A stretch of 64,000 nucleotides of DNA from Streptomyces sp. NRRL S-37 (GTDB taxonomy: Bacteria > Actinomycetota > Actinomycetes > Streptomycetales > Streptomycetaceae), in the NCBI RefSeq assembly GCF_000721605.1, contig NZ_JOIZ01000004.1, positions 186,001-250,000 on the forward strand, written 5' to 3'. How positions within the stretch are numbered: the stretch's first letter is position 1; each line of letters opens with the position of its first letter. Shown here in pieces: positions 1-7,942 of the stretch. The notes beneath the pieces were generated by a model. It ran no database searches. It had not been told where the DNA came from and worked only from the letters and a program-made list of their open reading frames with translations. Position numbers and translations under genes: made by a program.

Positions 1-174
1 GGGCGTCTCGAGGATCTTGTGCGCGGCATCGCTGAAGATCAGGTTGCCGGAGTTGGTGGCGATGACGTCACGGTGGAGGGCCTCCTCCACGGACAGGACG
101 TCGTAGGGACTCTTCCCCGATCTCAGGAGGATGCGTTTCTTGCCGCGAACGTTGTGTGACACGGCATTCAACAT
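1..174 (-). CDS. Partial N-terminal fragment; possible polysaccharide pyruvyl transferase
   Basis: Reading the minus strand from an ATG at 174 gives an uninterrupted 58-codon frame that runs off the left edge of the window. It begins MLNAVSHNVRGKKRILLRSG and continues through ATNSGNLIFSDAAHKILETP. The conserved-looking GNLIFSDA segment resembles, from memory, the start of actinobacterial polysaccharide pyruvyl transferase family proteins, but too little is present to be certain. The gene diverges from proB; the 178-bp gap between them contains an AT-rich stretch (about 172-200) that could hold its promoter. No clear ribosome binding site precedes the ATG, so a start at the in-frame GTG at 162 is also possible. 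Confidence 0.5.
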   Translation of the reverse strand, partial: MLNAVSHNVRGKKRILLRSGKSPYDVLSVEEALHRDVIATNSGNLIFSDAAHKILETP

Positions 175-352
175 ACGTTTGCGGAATATTTGATTTCTAT
201 GGGTGTCCGGCGCAACCTTTTCACTCGGCGCGGTGCGTGAGTGAACGGTCACGGTGCGCGTGTCCGGAGGCTGGAACGGCCGAGCGCCCGACGATCCGCT
301 TCGCGTAGATTGCCTGACGGGTGATCGAACGACGTGAGGGACGGGCGGCAGG

Positions 353-1480
353 GTGACAGGGGCAAGGCAGGCCGTGGGCGAGGCGCGCAGGATCGTCGTC
401 AAGGTCGGGTCGTCCTCGCTGACCACCGCGGCGGGCGGGCTGGACGCCGACCGCGTGGACGCGCTCGTCGACGTGCTGGCCAAGACCCGCAGCGGGGGAG
501 AGCGGGAGATCGTCCTCGTCTCCTCCGGCGCCATCGCCGCCGGACTCGCCCCGCTGGGCCTGCGCCGCCGCCCCCGGGACCTGGCCCGGCAGCAGGCCGC
601 CGCCAGCGTCGGCCAGGGGCTGCTGGTCGCCCGCTACACCGCCTCCTTCGCGCGCTACGGCGTCCGGGTCGGACAGGTGCTGCTGACCAGCGACGACATG
701 AGCCGCCGCGCCCACCACCGCAACGCCTCCCGCACCCTCGACAAGCTGCTGGCGATGGGCGCGTTCCCGATCGTCAACGAGAACGACACCGTCGCCACCG
801 ACGAGATCCGCTTCGGCGACAACGACCGGCTCGCCGCCCTCGTCGCCCACCTGGTCCACGCCGACCTGCTGGTCCTGCTCTCCGACGTGGACGGCGTCTA
901 CGACGGCGACCCCAGCCGCCCCGGCACCTCCCGCATCGCCGAGGTCAGGGGCCCCGGGGACCTCGCCCACGTCGAGATCGGCAGCGCCGGCAAGGCGGGC
1001 GTCGGCACCGGCGGCATGGTCACCAAGATCGAGGCCGCCTCGATCGCCGCCGCCGCCGGCATCCCGGTGGTGCTGACCAGCGCGGTCCACGCCGCCGACG
1101 CCCTCACCGGCGGCGACACCGGCACCTACTTCCACCCCACCGGACGCCGCTCCGCCGACCGGCTGCTGTGGCTCCAGCACGCCTCCACCCCGCAGGGCTC
1201 CATCACCCTGGACGACGGCGCGGTCCGCGCGGTCGTTCAGGGCCGCAAGTCGCTGCTGCCGGCCGGGATCGCGGGCGTCGAGGGCGAGTTCAGCGCGGGC
1301 GACCCGGTGGAGCTGCGGGACACCGAGGGGCGGGCGGTGGCCCGGGGGCTGGTCAACTTCGACGCCAAGGAGATCCCCCTCCTGATCGGCCGCTCGACCC
1401 ATGAACTCGCCCGGGACCTCGGACCGGAGTACGAACGTGAGGTCGTACACAGGGACGATCTGGTGGTCCTGCATCCGTAA
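353..1480 (+). CDS. proB: Glutamate 5-kinase
   Basis: Phosphorylates the gamma-carboxyl of L-glutamate with ATP, the first step of proline biosynthesis in the cytosol. The 375-aa product is the usual length for bacterial ProB. It opens with the amino-acid-kinase nucleotide motif KVGSSSLT (about residues 17-24), has the NENDTVATDEIRFGDND substrate segment and the GTGGMVTK loop, and ends in a PUA-like C-terminal domain from about residue 285. The GTG at 353 is chosen because the protein then begins MTGARQAVGEARRIVVKVG as in close Streptomyces homologues; the upstream purine run is only a weak ribosome site. proA follows downstream, separated by one hypothetical gene. Confidence 0.95.
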   Translation: MTGARQAVGEARRIVVKVGSSSLTTAAGGLDADRVDALVDVLAKTRSGGEREIVLVSSGAIAAGLAPLGLRRRPRDLARQQAAASVGQGLLVARYTASFARYGVRVGQVLLTSDDMSRRAHHRNASRTLDKLLAMGAFPIVNENDTVATDEIRFGDNDRLAALVAHLVHADLLVLLSDVDGVYDGDPSRPGTSRIAEVRGPGDLAHVEIGSAGKAGVGTGGMVTKIEAASIAAAAGIPVVLTSAVHAADALTGGDTGTYFHPTGRRSADRLLWLQHASTPQGSITLDDGAVRAVVQGRKSLLPAGIAGVEGEFSAGDPVELRDTEGRAVARGLVNFDAKEIPLLIGRSTHELARDLGPEYEREVVHRDDLVVLHP

Positions 1481-1613
1481 TGCGCCGAAACGTCCGCCCG
1501 CGGTGGTGGACGTTCCGCGAAAGTGCCCCGCGAGCCACGGCGGCCTGCTCAACTTTGTTGCGAGGACACATCCGCCCGACCACCGGGTGGGTCCGCGCGT
1601 GAAGGAGGCCGTC

Positions 1614-2081
1614 GTGAGACGAGTGCGCCCGGGGACGACAGCGTCTCGCGGTGCCGGCTCCCGTGCGGCCGACGGCGAGCGCGCCCTGAGCAGTGTCGCG
1701 GCCGGTGACCGGTTCCAGGGCGGCGGCGACCCCCGTGACCTGCCACGCCTGTGGCACGTCACCCTCAGCGTCTCCGGCCGGCCGGCCCCGGTCACGGAGG
1801 TCCGGCGGGCGCTGGAACAGCTCGCCCACGACCACCCCTTCCTGCTGACCAGCCGCTACGCCGACGACCACGCGGAGATTCGCTACTGGGAGGAGGCCCG
1901 CGACCTGCACGACGCGGCCGCCGTGGCGCTGCGCCTGTGGGGCGAACACCGCCGGACCGCCGGCCTGCCGCCCTGGGAGATCGTCGGCCTGGAGGTCATC
2001 GACCGGGCCACCTACCACCAGCGCGTCGCGGCGGGCCACGGACCCGCGCTGGCGACACCGGTCGGCGTGCATCCCTTCTAG
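1614..2081 (+). CDS. Conserved hypothetical protein between proB and proA
   Basis: A 155-aa soluble protein with no family I can name. The GTG at 1614 is chosen because GGAGG lies at 1604-1608, five bases upstream; the open frame extends further upstream but into the proB coding region. The first 30 residues are low-complexity and basic. The remainder ([15 protein letters not shown] onward) looks like a compact alpha/beta domain, with [20 protein letters not shown] and [17 protein letters not shown] segments. No signal peptide or membrane segment is evident. Its position inside the proB-proA interval is typical of streptomycetes as I recall, but the sequence itself does not indicate a role in proline metabolism. 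Confidence 0.8.
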   Translation: MRRVRPGTTASRGAGSRAADGERALSSVAAGDRFQGGGDPRDLPRLWHVTLSVSGRPAPVTEVRRALEQLAHDHPFLLTSRYADDHAEIRYWEEARDLHDAAAVALRLWGEHRRTAGLPPWEIVGLEVIDRATYHQRVAAGHGPALATPVGVHPF

Positions 2082-2090
2082 AGGCACTCG

Positions 2091-2186
2091 GGGCGCCTCC
2101 CTCCCGGAAACCCGGGGCGCCTCCCTCCCGGAAACCCGGGGCGCCTCCCTCCCGGGAACCCGGGGCGCCTCCCTCCCGGGAACGAG
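2091..2186 (+). repeat. Four tandem 24-bp repeats upstream of proA
   Basis: Four consecutive copies of a 24-bp unit beginning GGGCGCCTCCCTCCCGG start at 2091, 2115, 2139 and 2163. Copies 1 and 2 are identical; copies 3 and 4 differ by one or a few bases at the end. The array starts nine bases after the stop of the preceding gene and ends about 100 bp before proA, so it lies outside coding sequence. Confidence 0.9.
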
Positions 2187-2290
2187 GAGACGGAGGAGGG
2201 GCGCAATCCGGTGTCCACGGGACAAAAGCCACTGTCTCGGGGTATGGAACATGTGCCGCCGACGACGGCCGCCCGCACTACCCTTCCCCC

Positions 2291-3577
2291 ATGACCACGC
2301 TCTCGCCGTACGACTCGATGTCCCCGGTCAGCCAGGCCGCCTACCGGGCCAAGGGGGCCGCCGCCACCCTCGCGCCGCTGCCGCGGGCCGCCAAGGACGA
2401 CGCGCTGCTCGCCATCGCCGACGCGCTGGAGGTCCGTACGAGTGAAATCGTCGAGGCCAACACCCAGGACGTGGCCAGGGCCCGCGAGGCCGGCGTCAGC
2501 GAGGGCATGATCGACCGGCTCACCCTCACCCCCGAGCGGGTGCGCGCGATCGCCGCCGACGTACGGGACGTGGCCGCGCTGCCCGACCCGGTCGGCGAGG
2601 TCGTCCGCGGCTCCACCCTGCCCAACGGCATCGACCTGCGCCAGGTCCGGGTGCCGCTCGGCGTCGTCGGCATCATCTACGAGGGCCGGCCGAACGTCAC
2701 GGTCGACGCCGCCGCCCTCTGCCTGAAGTCCGGCAACGCGGTCCTGCTGCGCGGCTCGTCCTCCGCGTACCGGTCGAACACCGCGCTGGTGCGCGTCCTG
2801 CGCGACGCCGTGCACGGCGCCGGGCTGCCCGCCGACGCCGTCCAGCTCGTCCCCGGCGAGAGCCGGGACAGCGTGCGCGAGCTGATGCGCGCCCGCGGCC
2901 TGGTCGACGTGCTCATCCCGCGCGGCGGCGCCTCCCTGATCAACACGGTCGTCCAGGAGTCGGTCGTCCCCGTCATCGAGACCGGCACCGGCAACTGCCA
3001 CGTCTACGTCGACGCCGCGGCCGACCTCGACATGGCCGTCGAGATCCTGGTCAACTCCAAGGCCCAGCGGGTCGGCGTCTGCAACGCCGCCGAGACCCTC
3101 CTGGTCCACCAGGACATCGCCCCCGAGTTCCTGCCGCGCGCCCTGGACGCCCTCGCCGACGCCGGGGTGACCGTGCACGCCGACGAACGCGTGATGGCGT
3201 ACGCCAAGGACTCCCGCGCCACCGTCGTGGAGGCCACCACGGAGGACTGGGAGACCGAGTACCTCTCCCACGACATCGCCGCCGCCGTCGTCGACTCCCT
3301 CGACCGGGCCGTCGAGCACATCCGGCTGTGGACCTCCGGCCACACCGAGGCCATCGTCACCACCTCGCAGCAGGCCGCCCGCCGCTTCACCCAGTTGGTG
3401 GACTCCACCACGGTCGCGGTGAACGCCTCCACCCGGTTCACCGACGGCGGCCAGTTCGGCTTCGGCGCGGAGATCGGCATCTCGACGCAGAAGCTGCACG
3501 CCCGGGGGCCGATGGGCCTGCCCGAGCTGACCAGCACGAAGTACATCGTCACCGGCGACGGTCACGTACGGCGCTGA
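2291..3577 (+). CDS. proA: Glutamate-5-semialdehyde dehydrogenase (gamma-glutamyl phosphate reductase)
   Basis: NADPH-dependent reduction of gamma-glutamyl phosphate to glutamate-5-semialdehyde, the second step of proline synthesis after ProB. The 428-aa product has the aldehyde-dehydrogenase-fold core: the [15 protein letters not shown] segment, the GGASLI loop, the catalytic-cysteine segment [11 protein letters not shown], and the C-terminal [19 protein letters not shown] block diagnostic of ProA. The ATG at 2291 has no ribosome binding site; instead TACCCT at 2279-2284 lies six bases before it, the spacing of a -10 box for a leaderless transcript. It therefore probably has its own promoter rather than relying on proB read-through. 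Confidence 0.96.
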   Translation: MTTLSPYDSMSPVSQAAYRAKGAAATLAPLPRAAKDDALLAIADALEVRTSEIVEANTQDVARAREAGVSEGMIDRLTLTPERVRAIAADVRDVAALPDPVGEVVRGSTLPNGIDLRQVRVPLGVVGIIYEGRPNVTVDAAALCLKSGNAVLLRGSSSAYRSNTALVRVLRDAVHGAGLPADAVQLVPGESRDSVRELMRARGLVDVLIPRGGASLINTVVQESVVPVIETGTGNCHVYVDAAADLDMAVEILVNSKAQRVGVCNAAETLLVHQDIAPEFLPRALDALADAGVTVHADERVMAYAKDSRATVVEATTEDWETEYLSHDIAAAVVDSLDRAVEHIRLWTSGHTEAIVTTSQQAARRFTQLVDSTTVAVNASTRFTDGGQFGFGAEIGISTQKLHARGPMGLPELTSTKYIVTGDGHVRR

Positions 3578-3678
3578 CCCGCGCACGGGGGAAGGACGCG
3601 GCGGCGGAACCGTCTCGGCGGACGGACGAATTTCCATACCGTCTGCCCAAAATGACCCCCCAGGTCTACTCTGGGTCT

Positions 3679-4257
3679 GTGCCGGAGGACGTGGGGGGCA
3701 CGCCGTTCCCTGACGGCTGGGAGCCCGACGACGACCACGACCGCGGGGTGTCGGACGAAGAGTTCGCCTCCGTGGTCTTCGACGAGGCCTTCGTACGGGC
3801 GGCCGAGGTCCACGAGCCGACCGCCGTCGAACGCCTCCTGGCCGCCGCGCAGGCCAGAGCCGAGGCCTCCGAGGCGGAGGCCCGCCGGGCCCGCACGCGC
3901 GGCGAGCGGTACGACGACGGGTACGGCGGCTACCGGGTCGGTTCCGGTTACGACGACCCGGACGACGACGAGGACGCCCTGGAGGACGACTACGGCTCCC
4001 CGGGCCCGTACGGCAGGCAGGTGCGCTGGCACCGTCCCGTCGCCTGGATGCTCGCCCTGGTGATGGGCGTCGGCATGGTCGCGCTCGCCTTCTCGGCCGT
4101 CTACCGGGGCGGCTCCGGGGGCCGCCAGGAACCGGCCCCGCCACCCGCCACCACCGGCGTGGAGCAGGGCGGCGCGACGGCGCACTCCGCGGAGCCCTCC
4201 GCGTCGGCCGACTACTCCCAGCCGGCCGTTCCGGTGATCCCGCGCGGCGGCTCCTGA
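3679..4257 (+). CDS. Single-pass membrane protein, paralogue of its downstream neighbour
   Basis: A 192-aa protein of unknown function. The acidic N-terminus carries FASVVFDEAFVRAAEVHE, an alanine/glutamate-rich helix (about residues 50-75), then a glycine/tyrosine/aspartate-rich linker. A hydrophobic segment PVAWMLALVMGVGMVALAFS near residue 120 predicts one membrane span, followed by a short Pro/Ser-rich tail, presumably extracytoplasmic. The GTG at 3679 is chosen because TACTCT at 3667-3672 sits six bases upstream, a leaderless -10 arrangement. The FDE-FVRAA motif recurs in the next gene (YRSVVFDESFVRAARLQE), so the two are likely old paralogues that keep a common cytoplasmic motif before the membrane. 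Confidence 0.85.
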   Translation: MPEDVGGTPFPDGWEPDDDHDRGVSDEEFASVVFDEAFVRAAEVHEPTAVERLLAAAQARAEASEAEARRARTRGERYDDGYGGYRVGSGYDDPDDDEDALEDDYGSPGPYGRQVRWHRPVAWMLALVMGVGMVALAFSAVYRGGSGGRQEPAPPPATTGVEQGGATAHSAEPSASADYSQPAVPVIPRGGS

Positions 4258-4344
4258 GACCGGCCGCCGACCTGGTGAGAACCTGTCAGAACTTGTGCCC
4301 TGGCCGGGCGTTTACCGGGACCTCCCCGGACCTACCCTGAAGGT

Positions 4345-5418
4345 ATGGGAGGGCCTTCGGACCCACCCGAGGGGACGCCCGAGGGAGCCCCCGGAGGTGG
4401 CGAGGACGAGTACAGGTCCGTCGTCTTCGACGAGTCCTTCGTCCGCGCTGCCCGGCTCCAGGAGTACTCCGCCGAGCAGCGCATCACCGACCACGCGCCC
4501 GCCGTGCGCCGCCGCCCGCCGCGCAGGCGCGGCGGCCTGACCCGGCAGGCGCTGGTCCTGGTCCTGCTGATCGCCGTGGCCTTCGGCACCGCCGTCTACA
4601 TGGGTCTGCGCCACCCCTACCGCAACCCCGCCGCCGACGAACCCGCCGAGCCGCTGCGGATGACCGTCATCCCGCTCGCCCCGCGGGGCGAGGTCCCCGG
4701 CACCGCCGACGTCGAACGGCTGTACGCGCACAGTCCGGCGGCGCGGTTCCGGCCCGGCGCCGAGGGGGTGCCGCTCCCGGCGTCCCGGCGCACCGCGCAC
4801 TTCTCCGACGGCCAGGTGGTGACCGCGCTGCTCACCGCCAAGGACTACCTCGTGCGGTCCGCCCTCGACCCCGGCGTGCTCACCGGCGGCGAGACCCGGC
4901 CCGTGCGGGCACTGCTCGACCCCGGGCAGCTGGACCAGTTCGACCGGAGCCTCGACCGGCCCGCCGCCGACGGACGGCACGCGCCCACCGGATGGCTGGT
5001 CCGCTTCGACCCCGCACGCGTGCGGCTGGCCGACCGCGAGATCCGGGTCCAGGGCACCATGCAGGCCACCGAGAACGACTCCTCCACCCTCGAGGTCACC
5101 ACGGACCACACGTTCGTCTACGCGCTGCGCCCGGCCGACGCGGGCCCGGACGCCGAGGCGTCCCTGTTCACCGTCCGGCGCGAGCTGCGCTTCCGCTTCG
5201 ACCGCGACGATCTGCGCCTGCGCCAGGCGGAACTCGTCGTCGCGCAGGTCCAGGCCGGCCCGCTCTCCTGCGCCGAGGACTCCGCCGCCCGGCTGCGCCC
5301 GCTGCTGGCGGGCCAGAAGGCGAAGGAGACCACTCCCACCGTCACCGACCCCTACGCCACGGGCAGCGCCCCGGCCCTGTGCGGCGCCCTGGCGCCGGGC
5401 GCCCAGCCGACACCGTGA
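4345..5418 (+). CDS. Membrane-anchored protein with extracytoplasmic domain
   Basis: A 357-aa protein. Residues 20-40 contain SVVFDESFVRAARLQE, shared with the preceding gene; a basic stretch (VRRRPPRRRGG) then leads into a hydrophobic span LVLVLLIAVAFGTAVYMGL at about residues 70-90. The remaining ~260 residues form a predicted extracytoplasmic domain with no recognised fold, rich in charged beta-strand-like segments and with two cysteines (LSCAED and ALCGAL) that could form a disulfide. The ATG at 4345 follows TACCCT (4333-4338) by six bases, again leaderless. The topology (N-terminus in, large domain out) is inferred from the positive-inside rule. Confidence 0.87.
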   Translation: MGGPSDPPEGTPEGAPGGGEDEYRSVVFDESFVRAARLQEYSAEQRITDHAPAVRRRPPRRRGGLTRQALVLVLLIAVAFGTAVYMGLRHPYRNPAADEPAEPLRMTVIPLAPRGEVPGTADVERLYAHSPAARFRPGAEGVPLPASRRTAHFSDGQVVTALLTAKDYLVRSALDPGVLTGGETRPVRALLDPGQLDQFDRSLDRPAADGRHAPTGWLVRFDPARVRLADREIRVQGTMQATENDSSTLEVTTDHTFVYALRPADAGPDAEASLFTVRRELRFRFDRDDLRLRQAELVVAQVQAGPLSCAEDSAARLRPLLAGQKAKETTPTVTDPYATGSAPALCGALAPGAQPTP

Positions 5419-5458
5419 ACGCCGGGCGGCGCGGCGGCCAAGTGCCCGGGAGTTCCCT

Positions 5459-5618
5459 CGCCCCCGCCGCCCTTACCCGTCCCATCCCGAGGGCTCCGCC
5501 CCCGGACCCCCGCTCCTCAAACGCCGGAGGGGCTAAGTTTCAGCCCCTCTGGGGGAGTTTGAGGAGCGGGGTCTGGGGCGGAGCCCCAGTTTCGGGACGG
5601 GAAGGGGCGGCGGGGGCG
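5459..5618. repeat. GC-rich palindromic intergenic element, copy 1
   Basis: Starts CGCCCCCGCCGCCC and ends with the near reverse complement GGGGCGGCGGGGGCG. Inner arms CTCCTCAAAC and GTTTGAGGAG and the blocks GGACCCCCGC / GCGGGGTC also pair. The same element recurs at 38531-38713 and 44665-44821. Here it separates two convergent genes and may terminate transcription in both directions. Confidence 0.85.
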
Positions 5619-5640
5619 ATCCACGTTGTCAGCGGCGGGC

Positions 5641-6747
5641 CTACGCCCCGTCGCGCGGCGGCCCGTCGTCCTCCGTGCCCGACTTCCCGGGTCCCGGCTT
5701 CGGCTCCGACGACGTGAACCCGCTGAAGCCCCGGCGGACCCGGCCGCCCAGATCTCCGGCACCGCCCGCGATGTCGCTGACCAGCTTCATCAGCGGGTCC
5801 TTGGAGGTGCGCACCTCGTCCGCGTAGCTGCTCGCCGACTCCCGCCAGGAGTCCCGTACCGAGGCGTCCTTGTCCTCCTCGCGGCGCGGGTAGTGGCCGT
5901 CCATGATCCGCTGGTAGTCGCGGGAGGCCGCCCACTTCTTCAGCTCGGCCGCCCGCACCGTGGTGAACGGGTGCGAACGCGGCAGCACATTGAGGATCTT
6001 CAGCACCGAGTCGCGCAGGTCGCCGCCCGCCTCGTACTCCTCGGCCTGCTCCAGGAACGCGTCCACGTTCATCTCGTGCAGATGGTTGCCGCCCGCGATC
6101 TTCATCAGGCCGCGCATCGAGGCCCGCGGATCCTGTCCGACCAGCAGTCCCGCGCGGTCCGCGGACAGCTCCGACTTGCGGAACCACTCCCGCAGCGCCG
6201 TCACGATCGCCATGATCGCGACATTGCCGAGCGGGATCCACGCGACCCGGACCGCCAGCGACGTCAGGAACAGCAGGATCGTCCGGTACACCGAGTGCCC
6301 GGACAGGGCGTGCCCGACCTCGTGCCCGACGACCGCCCGCATCTCCTCCTCGTCGAGCAGCTCCACCAGGCCCGTGGTCACCACGATGATCGGCTCGTCC
6401 AGGCCGATGCACATCGCGTTCGGATTCGGGTCCTGCTTGACGTACATCGGGGGGACCTTCTCCAGGTCCAGGATGTAGCAGGCGTCCCGCAGCATGTCGT
6501 TGAGGTGCGCGAACTGCCGGTCCGAGACCCGCACCGAGTCGGACAGGAACAGCAGCCGCAGACTGCGCTCGGGCAGCAGGCCGCTCAGCGCCTTGAAGAC
6601 CGTGTCGAAACCGGTCAGCCTGCGCAGCGCCACCAGCGCGGAACGGTCCGCCGGATGCTCGTACGCCCGCGTGGAGATCCCGGGGAAGCGCCTGCGCTGC
6701 CTGCTCGGCACGCTCTCGTGCCCGTTGTGCTGATGGCCGTCGGACAT
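5641..6747 (-). CDS. M48-family zinc metalloprotease, membrane-associated
   Basis: A 368-aa gluzincin protease. The zinc-binding motif HEVGH is at residues 142-146, and the third ligand is probably the glutamate of SELSADRAG (about residue 193), the arrangement of HtpX/M48 enzymes. Hydrophobic segments between these motifs (about residues 154-186) predict membrane association. The C-terminal third is charged and contains a cytoplasmic-looking linker. The ATG at 6747 is preceded on the minus strand by GGGGGA seven bases upstream. It converges with the membrane protein gene to its left across a palindromic repeat. By family analogy it could degrade misfolded membrane proteins; the substrate is unknown. 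Confidence 0.9.
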   Translation of the reverse strand: MSDGHQHNGHESVPSRQRRRFPGISTRAYEHPADRSALVALRRLTGFDTVFKALSGLLPERSLRLLFLSDSVRVSDRQFAHLNDMLRDACYILDLEKVPPMYVKQDPNPNAMCIGLDEPIIVVTTGLVELLDEEEMRAVVGHEVGHALSGHSVYRTILLFLTSLAVRVAWIPLGNVAIMAIVTALREWFRKSELSADRAGLLVGQDPRASMRGLMKIAGGNHLHEMNVDAFLEQAEEYEAGGDLRDSVLKILNVLPRSHPFTTVRAAELKKWAASRDYQRIMDGHYPRREEDKDASVRDSWRESASSYADEVRTSKDPLMKLVSDIAGGAGDLGGRVRRGFSGFTSSEPKPGPGKSGTEDDGPPRDGA

Positions 6748-6851
6748 GTGTCCCCCATGTGCGTCTGAGTGATCCTTCGCGGCCTCTTGTACGGCCCTTC
6801 GCGTCCCCCGGGGCGAAGCCCGGCTCCGGAGGTGCGGGGATCTTGCTCCGG

Positions 6852-6932
6852 GTGCTTCTGATCGTGGTGGTGGTGGGCTGTGCGCTCACCGCGTGGTTCC
6901 TGGTGCGCGGCTACAGCCGGAAGGACGACTGA
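6852..6932 (+). CDS. Possible 26-residue single-span membrane peptide
   Basis: A very short frame from GTG 6852 (or TTG 6843) to TGA 6930-6932 encodes VLLIVVVVGCALTAWFLVRG followed by YSRKDD. This is a hydrophobic helix capped by positive and polar residues, the shape of a small membrane protein. GGAGG at 6828-6832 lies ten bases before the TTG, supporting translation from there. It diverges from the M48 protease gene. Small size makes the call tentative. Confidence 0.45.
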   Translation: MLLIVVVVGCALTAWFLVRGYSRKDD

Positions 6933-7061
6933 GCGGCGCGGAAGGTTCCTCGCGCCCTCCACGGGCCCGCAACGGCGGAGTCGGCGTGATCGACGGGAAG
7001 GCCCCCGCATACGATGAGGCGACGTCTTTATCCCGCCCACACGCGATAGGTCCTGCCGAAG

Positions 7062-7226
7062 ATGAGCATCCACAGCACCGCTGCCCAGTTCGCCACCCTT
7101 GCCGCCGAGGGCGGAGAGCACGGCGGCAACCACGAGAGCCTCAGCCCCTACCTCACCGGCGGCGGCGCCCTGTTCGTGCTGCTGCTCCTGCTGTGGGTCA
7201 CCACCCGCTTCAACCGCGACCGCTGA
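7062..7226 (+). CDS. Small membrane protein (54 aa)
   Basis: Encodes a 54-residue protein starting [21 protein letters not shown] histidine/glycine-rich soluble N-terminus leads to a hydrophobic span [16 protein letters not shown] near residues 34-50 and a short basic tail NRDR. This layout suggests one membrane helix with the C-terminus inside. No function is recognisable. It lies 61 bp before nadD on the same strand, and I recall a similar small gene at this place in other streptomycetes. Confidence 0.75.
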   Translation: MSIHSTAAQFATLAAEGGEHGGNHESLSPYLTGGGALFVLLLLLWVTTRFNRDR

Positions 7227-7287
7227 TCCTCTTGCCGGCCGCCCTGGCGGACGGGGTGTTCAGGTCGGGCCGGTAGGGTCTGCACGC

Positions 7288-7926
7288 ATGGGAGAGCAGG
7301 ACATGCCTACCGGCCCCGGCAACGGCCCGGCGCGGCAGGGCAGGCGCCGTCTCGGCGTGATGGGCGGCACCTTCGACCCGATCCACCACGGACACCTGGT
7401 GGCGGCCAGTGAGGTCGCCGCGCAGTTCCGTCTCGACGAGGTGGTGTTCGTCCCCACCGGCCAGCCGTGGCAGAAGAGCCACCGCGCGGTGTCCGCCGCC
7501 GAGGACCGCTATCTGATGACGGTCATCGCGACCGCCGAGAACCCGCAGTTCTCGGTGAGCCGCATCGACATCGACCGCGGCGGCCCCACCTACACCACGG
7601 ACACCCTGCGCGACCTGCGCGCGCTCAACCCGGACAGCGACCTGTTCTTCATCACCGGCGCCGATGCCCTCGCCCAGATCCTCACCTGGCGCGACAGCGA
7701 GGAACTGTTCTCCCTGGCGCACTTCATCGGCGTGACCCGGCCCGGCCACCACCTGACCGACGCGGGCCTGCCCGAGGGCGGTGTCTCGCTCGTCGAGGTC
7801 CCCGCCCTCGCCATCTCCTCCACGGACTGCCGTGCGAGGGTCGCCAAGGGGGAACCCGTCTGGTACCTGGTGCCGGACGGAGTCGTGCGCTACATCGACA
7901 AGCGCGAGCTGTACCGCGGCGAGTGA
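7288..7926 (+). CDS. nadD: Nicotinate-nucleotide adenylyltransferase
   Basis: Transfers AMP from ATP to nicotinic acid mononucleotide, giving deamido-NAD, in cytosolic NAD synthesis. The 212-aa protein has the nucleotidyltransferase motif [11 protein letters not shown] near residues 26-36 and the second signature ISSTDCR (ISSTxxR type) near the C-terminus, both binding ATP. ATG 7288 is chosen because the motif then falls at the expected position and TAGGGT (7274-7279) sits eight bases upstream, consistent with a leaderless start. An alternative in-frame ATG exists five codons downstream. The LCP gene follows after 16 bp and rsfS beyond, so co-transcription is likely. Confidence 0.95.
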   Translation: MGEQDMPTGPGNGPARQGRRRLGVMGGTFDPIHHGHLVAASEVAAQFRLDEVVFVPTGQPWQKSHRAVSAAEDRYLMTVIATAENPQFSVSRIDIDRGGPTYTTDTLRDLRALNPDSDLFFITGADALAQILTWRDSEELFSLAHFIGVTRPGHHLTDAGLPEGGVSLVEVPALAISSTDCRARVAKGEPVWYLVPDGVVRYIDKRELYRGE

Positions 7927-7942
7927 GCCGAGAGGGGCACCG

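Noticed and set aside
2091..2186. CRISPR-like array
   Set aside because: The units are contiguous with no spacers and no cas genes are present.
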